A stretch of 64,000 nucleotides of DNA from Pseudovibrio exalbescens (GTDB lineage: Bacteria; Pseudomonadota; Alphaproteobacteria; Rhizobiales; Stappiaceae), in assembly GCF_028737195.1 (NCBI RefSeq), contig NZ_JAQZAJ010000001.1, forward strand, positions 372,001 to 436,000. Direction: 5' to 3'. How positions within the stretch are numbered: the first letter of the stretch is position 1; each line of letters opens with the position of its first letter. The position numbers and the translations under genes were made by a program. Of this stretch, positions 60,481-64,000 are shown piece after piece. Under the pieces are notes generated by a model that was given only the letters and a program-made list of their open reading frames with translations, was not told where the DNA came from and searched no databases.

Positions 60481-61371
60481 ATGGGAAGAGTGATTGACGG
60501 TTTTACGTTCTTTAATGAGCTTGATGTTCTCGAACTCAGGCTGGGAGAACTTTATGATGTTGTCGATCAGTTCATCCTTGTTGAGGCTACTCAAACTTTT
60601 ACCGGAGGGGCCAAGGCTCTTTTTTACAGCGATAACAAGGAACGGTTCTCAGCATTTGCCGACAAAATCACCCACGTGATTGTCTCGGATATGCCCGAGG
60701 ATGCGCCATCAGCCTGGACACGTGAGTATCATCAAAGGGATGCGATCGGTCGAGGGCTGCCGAATGGGGCACCTGACGATCTGATCCTTGTGTCTGATGT
60801 TGATGAGATCCCAAAGCCTGAAGCTCTGGAAGCTGCCAGGGCTGACAAGCGGTCCCAATATGGCCTGACCTGGTTTGGAACGGATATCTTTCGGTACCGT
60901 CTGAACTACAAAGATGATGTGAATGATCAGACGTCTTGCCCACGCATGATTGCGCGTCGGCATTTCAGAGGGGCTCAGAACCTTCGACGTGAGCGCGTGA
61001 TTAGAAGTCGTTCGGCGCCGAAGTTCTTGGAGGGCCTCATGTGGCATGCTTCAGCACTGCGCAAGTACGGACGTCCGATGCACCGCATCATCCGACCATC
61101 TTCGAGTTGGCACTTCAGCTATCTTGGAAACATGGACAAGGTTTTGACCAAAGTTGCCGCCTATTCGCACACGGAACACATGAATGACGCGTATCTGGGC
61201 CGAGCGGAACGCACGCTGAAACGCCTTGATACGGGAGATGGAGGCTCCAAGCTGATCGACAAGAACAGCCCGGAACTTCCCCGATACTTTCGAGAGAACT
61301 TTGACCGGTTCTCTGACCTTTATGTCGAGCCTCAGCTAAAAGAGGCGGCAACAACGAGGATTGATCGATGA
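60481..61371 (+). CDS. Family 17 glycosyltransferase
   Basis: A 296-residue protein resembling the beta-1,4-mannosyl-glycoprotein N-acetylglucosaminyltransferase (GT17) family: IDGFTFFNELDVLELRLGEL at the start, VDQFILVEATQTFTGGAKAL, DDLILVSDVDEIPKPEAL with the metal-binding DxD-type acidic patch, and SSWHFSYLGN later. The acceptor is unknown, with an envelope or secreted polysaccharide being likely. The gene sits inside the pdh operon and overlaps lpd by four bases (ATGA), so it is translated with it. Confidence 0.85.
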   Translation: MGRVIDGFTFFNELDVLELRLGELYDVVDQFILVEATQTFTGGAKALFYSDNKERFSAFADKITHVIVSDMPEDAPSAWTREYHQRDAIGRGLPNGAPDDLILVSDVDEIPKPEALEAARADKRSQYGLTWFGTDIFRYRLNYKDDVNDQTSCPRMIARRHFRGAQNLRRERVIRSRSAPKFLEGLMWHASALRKYGRPMHRIIRPSSSWHFSYLGNMDKVLTKVAAYSHTEHMNDAYLGRAERTLKRLDTGDGGSKLIDKNSPELPRYFRENFDRFSDLYVEPQLKEAATTRIDR

Positions 61372-62810
61372 GTGGCACTGCCTATGACGTCATCATTATC
61401 GGCTCTGGGCCCGGTGGCTACACCACGGCTATTCGCGCAGCTCAGCTTGGGCTGAAGACCGCGATCGTTGAGCGCGAGCACATGGGTGGCATCTGCCTGA
61501 ATTGGGGCTGCATTCCAACCAAGGCGCTTCTGCGTTCCGCAGAGATTTACCACTACATGCAGCATGCCAAGGACTATGGACTGTCTGCCGACAACATCAG
61601 TTTTGACCCGACTGCAGTAGTCAAGCGCTCACGCGGCGTTTCCGGCCAGCTTAACGGTGGTATCGGGTTCTTGATGAAGAAGAACAAGGTCGACATCATC
61701 TGGGGTGAAGCCAAGCTTTCAAAGCCGGGCGAGATCGTCGTTGGTGCACCAAGCCGCGCGGCTTACGAGCCGCAACACCCAACGCCAAAGGGCGTGAAGG
61801 GGCATGGCACCTACACCGCAAAGCACATCATTGTTGCAACAGGTGCACGTCCTCGCGTGATCCCAGGTCTTGAGCCTGACAAGGAGAACATCTGGACCTA
61901 CTTCGAGGCCATGGTTCCGCCTAAGATGCCAAAGTCTCTCGTTGTGATGGGTTCTGGCGCAATCGGCATCGAGTTCGCTTCGTTCTACCGCACCATGGGT
62001 GCGGATGTGACCGTAGTTGAGATGATGAGCCAGATCATGCCGGTGGAAGACCCGGAAATCTCTGCTCTTGCCAAGAAGAACATGGAAAAGCAGGGCATCA
62101 AGTTTGTGCTTGAAGCCAAGGTTTCCAAGGTCGAGAAGGGCAATGGTCAGATTACGGCAACGGTTGAGACCAAGGACGGCAAGACACAGCAGATCACAGC
62201 TGAAAAGCTGATTTCTGCGGTTGGCGTTGTTGGCAACATTGAGAGCCTTGGTCTTGAGGAAGTTGGCGTCAAGACCGAACGTGGCTGTGTGGTAATCGAC
62301 GGTTATGGCCGCACAAACGTGCCGGGCATCTATGCGATCGGCGACGTTGCAGGCCCTCCAATGCTGGCGCACAAGGCAGAGCACGAAGGTGTGATCTGCA
62401 TCGAGAACATCGCCGGTCTGCATGTTCATCCAATGGACAAGGGGCAGATCCCGGGCTGTACCTACTGTAATCCTCAGGTGGCTTCGGTCGGTCTTACCGA
62501 GCCTAAAGCCAAGGAAGCAGGTTATGAGGTCAAGGTTGGTCGCTTCCCATTCATGGGGAACGGCAAGGCGATTGCTCTTGGTGAGCCAGAAGGCCTCGTA
62601 AAGACGATCTTCGACGCAAAGACCGGTCAGCTTCTGGGTGCCCACATGGTTGGTGCTGAGGTAACCGAGCTCATTCAGGGCTTTGTTGTTGCCATGGGTC
62701 TTGAGACCACTGAAGAAGACCTGATGCACACCGTGTTCCCGCATCCAACACTCTCTGAAATGATGAAGGAAAGTGTTCTTGATGCGTACGGACGTGCGTT
62801 GAACATGTAA
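61368..62810 (+). CDS. lpd: Dihydrolipoamide dehydrogenase (E3)
   Basis: A 480-residue flavoprotein. The FAD-binding N-terminus is IIIGSGPGGYTTAIRAAQLG. The redox disulfide is in GGICLNWGCIPTKALL. NAD binding is at VVMGSGAIGIEFASFYRTMG and the C-terminal active-site base is in HPTLSEMMKES. It reoxidises the lipoyl arms of PdhB/PdhC and may also serve other 2-oxoacid dehydrogenases. Overlaps the preceding glycosyltransferase gene. No extra lipoyl domain. Confidence 0.97.
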   Translation: MSGTAYDVIIIGSGPGGYTTAIRAAQLGLKTAIVEREHMGGICLNWGCIPTKALLRSAEIYHYMQHAKDYGLSADNISFDPTAVVKRSRGVSGQLNGGIGFLMKKNKVDIIWGEAKLSKPGEIVVGAPSRAAYEPQHPTPKGVKGHGTYTAKHIIVATGARPRVIPGLEPDKENIWTYFEAMVPPKMPKSLVVMGSGAIGIEFASFYRTMGADVTVVEMMSQIMPVEDPEISALAKKNMEKQGIKFVLEAKVSKVEKGNGQITATVETKDGKTQQITAEKLISAVGVVGNIESLGLEEVGVKTERGCVVIDGYGRTNVPGIYAIGDVAGPPMLAHKAEHEGVICIENIAGLHVHPMDKGQIPGCTYCNPQVASVGLTEPKAKEAGYEVKVGRFPFMGNGKAIALGEPEGLVKTIFDAKTGQLLGAHMVGAEVTELIQGFVVAMGLETTEEDLMHTVFPHPTLSEMMKESVLDAYGRALNM

Positions 62811-62816
62811 GTTGTG

Positions 62817-62848
62817 ATGCCCACCTGTTGTTTGCAGCGGGTGGGCAT
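62817..62848 (+). terminator. Terminator-like hairpin after lpd
   Basis: A perfect 9-bp stem ATGCCCACC/GGTGGGCAT with a 14-nt loop lies seven bases after lpd. No T run follows. It probably marks the end of the main pdh transcript. Confidence 0.55.
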
Positions 62849-63055
62849 GACGTTGCTTGGACGTTCATCAATGGCGTGTACTTCGGTGAATGGCTCAAGC
62901 GAGGTACTCATTGATCTGGCGAATTGAACCGCCAAATGAGGTTCTGCCGTGTTCCGGCGGGTCGGTTTGTGATCGACAGGCCGCATAAAGTGGTGGTGCC
63001 GGGTCCGCTCATCAAATGCTATGTGTTTGGGCGAGTTGAGCTACGGAGAATGTAA

Positions 63056-63292
63056 ATGGGTATCTTTCTTTGGATTATTGTCGGTCTTATTGCTGGGTTT
63101 ATTGCGCATCGGGTTTTCGACAGTCGCGGCGGTATGATCGGTAGCCTGGTTCTTGGTCTAGTTGGAGCCCTTGTTGGAGGGTATCTGGCAAATATCTTGA
63201 ATCTTAATGTAACTGGCGGGTTTATTGATCAGCTGATCATAGCTACCTGCGGGGCTGTTCTCTTGTTGTTTTTGAAGCGCAAGGTGTTTTAG
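63056..63292 (+). CDS. GlsB/YeaQ/YmgE-family membrane protein
   Basis: A 78-residue protein with three membrane segments (GIFLWIIVGLIAGFIAHRVF, MIGSLVLGLVGALVGGYLA, IIATCGAVLLLFLK) and the RGGMIGSLVLGLVGALVGG glycine-rich pattern of the transglycosylase-associated family. The role is unknown, often stress-linked. It lies alone between lpd and lipA. Confidence 0.85.
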   Translation: MGIFLWIIVGLIAGFIAHRVFDSRGGMIGSLVLGLVGALVGGYLANILNLNVTGGFIDQLIIATCGAVLLLFLKRKVF

Positions 63293-63383
63293 GTCCCTGT
63301 TTCCCGGCCGGTTTGTAAATTGCATAGGGTGTTCGGAGAGAAGGGGCCTTGACCTTTCGCTCTGAAAGCAGCATGTGAGTGCC

Positions 63384-64000
63384 ATGGTCACCATCGTAGA
63401 TACACTGAATAAGCCAAACGCAAAGCCAGCGACACCAGCTGCAGTAAATGCAGAGATCGCAGGTGAGAAGGACGCGCGTCCACGCCACCCGGAAAAGGCA
63501 CACCGCCCGGACAACCCGGTGCAGCGCAAGCCCAAGTGGATCCGTGTGAAAGCGCCCACATCCCCTGTCTATCGGGAAACGCATGAGCTTGTTCGCGAAA
63601 AAAAGCTCGTTACCGTTTGTGAAGAGGCTGGCTGCCCCAACATTGGTGAGTGCTGGTCAAAGAAGCACGCAAGTTTCATGATCCTTGGCGATACGTGCAC
63701 CCGTGCTTGTGCGTTTTGTAACGTGCGTACCGGTATGCCGGGCGCTGTTGATGAAACCGAACCTCAGCATATCGCCGAAGCGGTTCAGACCATGGGTTTG
63801 GAACATGTTGTGATCACTTCAGTGGACCGCGATGACCTTGATGATGGTGGTGCCACGCACTTTGCCAATGTGATCAAGGCTATCCGCGAGGTATCTCCAA
63901 ACACGACCATCGAAGTGCTGACACCTGACTTCCTGCGCAAGGATGGGGCACTGGAAATCGTTGTGAACGCAAAGCCAGACGTGTTTAACCACAATCTGGA
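63384..64000 (+). CDS. lipA: Lipoyl synthase, N-terminal part (runs off the window)
   Basis: The frame opens at ATG 63384 and stays open to the window end, giving about 205 residues. After a 60-residue polar extension it has [20 protein letters not shown], which binds the auxiliary iron-sulfur cluster, and [13 protein letters not shown], the radical-SAM CxxxCxxC motif. LipA inserts sulfur into octanoyl groups to make the lipoyl arms used by PdhB and PdhC encoded just upstream. The C-terminal part is missing only because the window ends. Confidence 0.95.
   Translation, partial: MVTIVDTLNKPNAKPATPAAVNAEIAGEKDARPRHPEKAHRPDNPVQRKPKWIRVKAPTSPVYRETHELVREKKLVTVCEEAGCPNIGECWSKKHASFMILGDTCTRACAFCNVRTGMPGAVDETEPQHIAEAVQTMGLEHVVITSVDRDDLDDGGATHFANVIKAIREVSPNTTIEVLTPDFLRKDGALEIVVNAKPDVFNHNL

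Overview
The window is a stretch of alphaproteobacterial chromosome carrying one complete-looking prophage. The host part has a gene order typical of Hyphomicrobiales (Rhizobiales): recG divergent from sdhE-mfd, then ftsB-pdhA-pdhB-pdhC-lpd-lipA with a lipoyl domain on E1 beta, plus a TAXI-type TRAP transporter. A marine Stappiaceae genus such as Pseudovibrio is my guess from general knowledge, not something the sequence proves.

Region 1 (1-566) lies outside the prophage. It holds the C-terminal part of a phage-type DNA adenine methylase, so a second mobile element or its remnant probably abuts on the left. Region 2 (567-35457) is a prophage of about 34.8 kb bounded by a 45-bp perfect direct repeat. 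The right copy is the 3' part of an intact tRNA-Lys(UUU) gene, and the integrase sits beside the left copy. Leftward genes form a repressor/membrane-protein unit and a tightly overlapping xis-like/103-aa/38-aa/integrase unit. Three copies of the palindrome TTGCAT-N3-ATGCAA (one with a mismatch) mark the switch. Rightward early genes are a Cro-like regulator, small regulators, a possible initiator, a primase and an SF3-like helicase. There are two origin-like segments: 100-bp repeats with DnaA boxes at 4913-5112, and a 12-copy GGGTACAC iteron array around an AT-rich core at 9295-9520.

The late genes build a short-tailed, T7-like virion: terminase, portal, scaffold, capsid, tail tubular A and B, internal virion proteins, fibre, endolysin and holin. 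No phage RNA polymerase or DNA polymerase is present. Between the terminase and the virion genes sits an AT-rich two-gene cargo, a ParB-fold protein overlapping a D12-class adenine methylase (12634-14851). This is the best candidate here for an undescribed system. The 1739-residue internal virion protein carries a probable PBECR-type RNase domain and an HExxH metallopeptidase motif, so it is probably a polyvalent protein injected with the DNA.

Region 3 (35489-44505) holds a SprA-like putative metalloprotease, a TAXI-TRAP transporter operon with a UspA protein, a CcdA-like thiol transporter, an EamA exporter and a SPOR-domain envelope protein. Region 4 (44734-64000) is core metabolism and genome maintenance: glmU-glmS for UDP-GlcNAc, recG, sdhE, mfd, ftsB, and the pyruvate dehydrogenase operon, which carries an unexpected family 17 glycosyltransferase gene between pdhC and lpd and is followed by lipA, which runs off the end.
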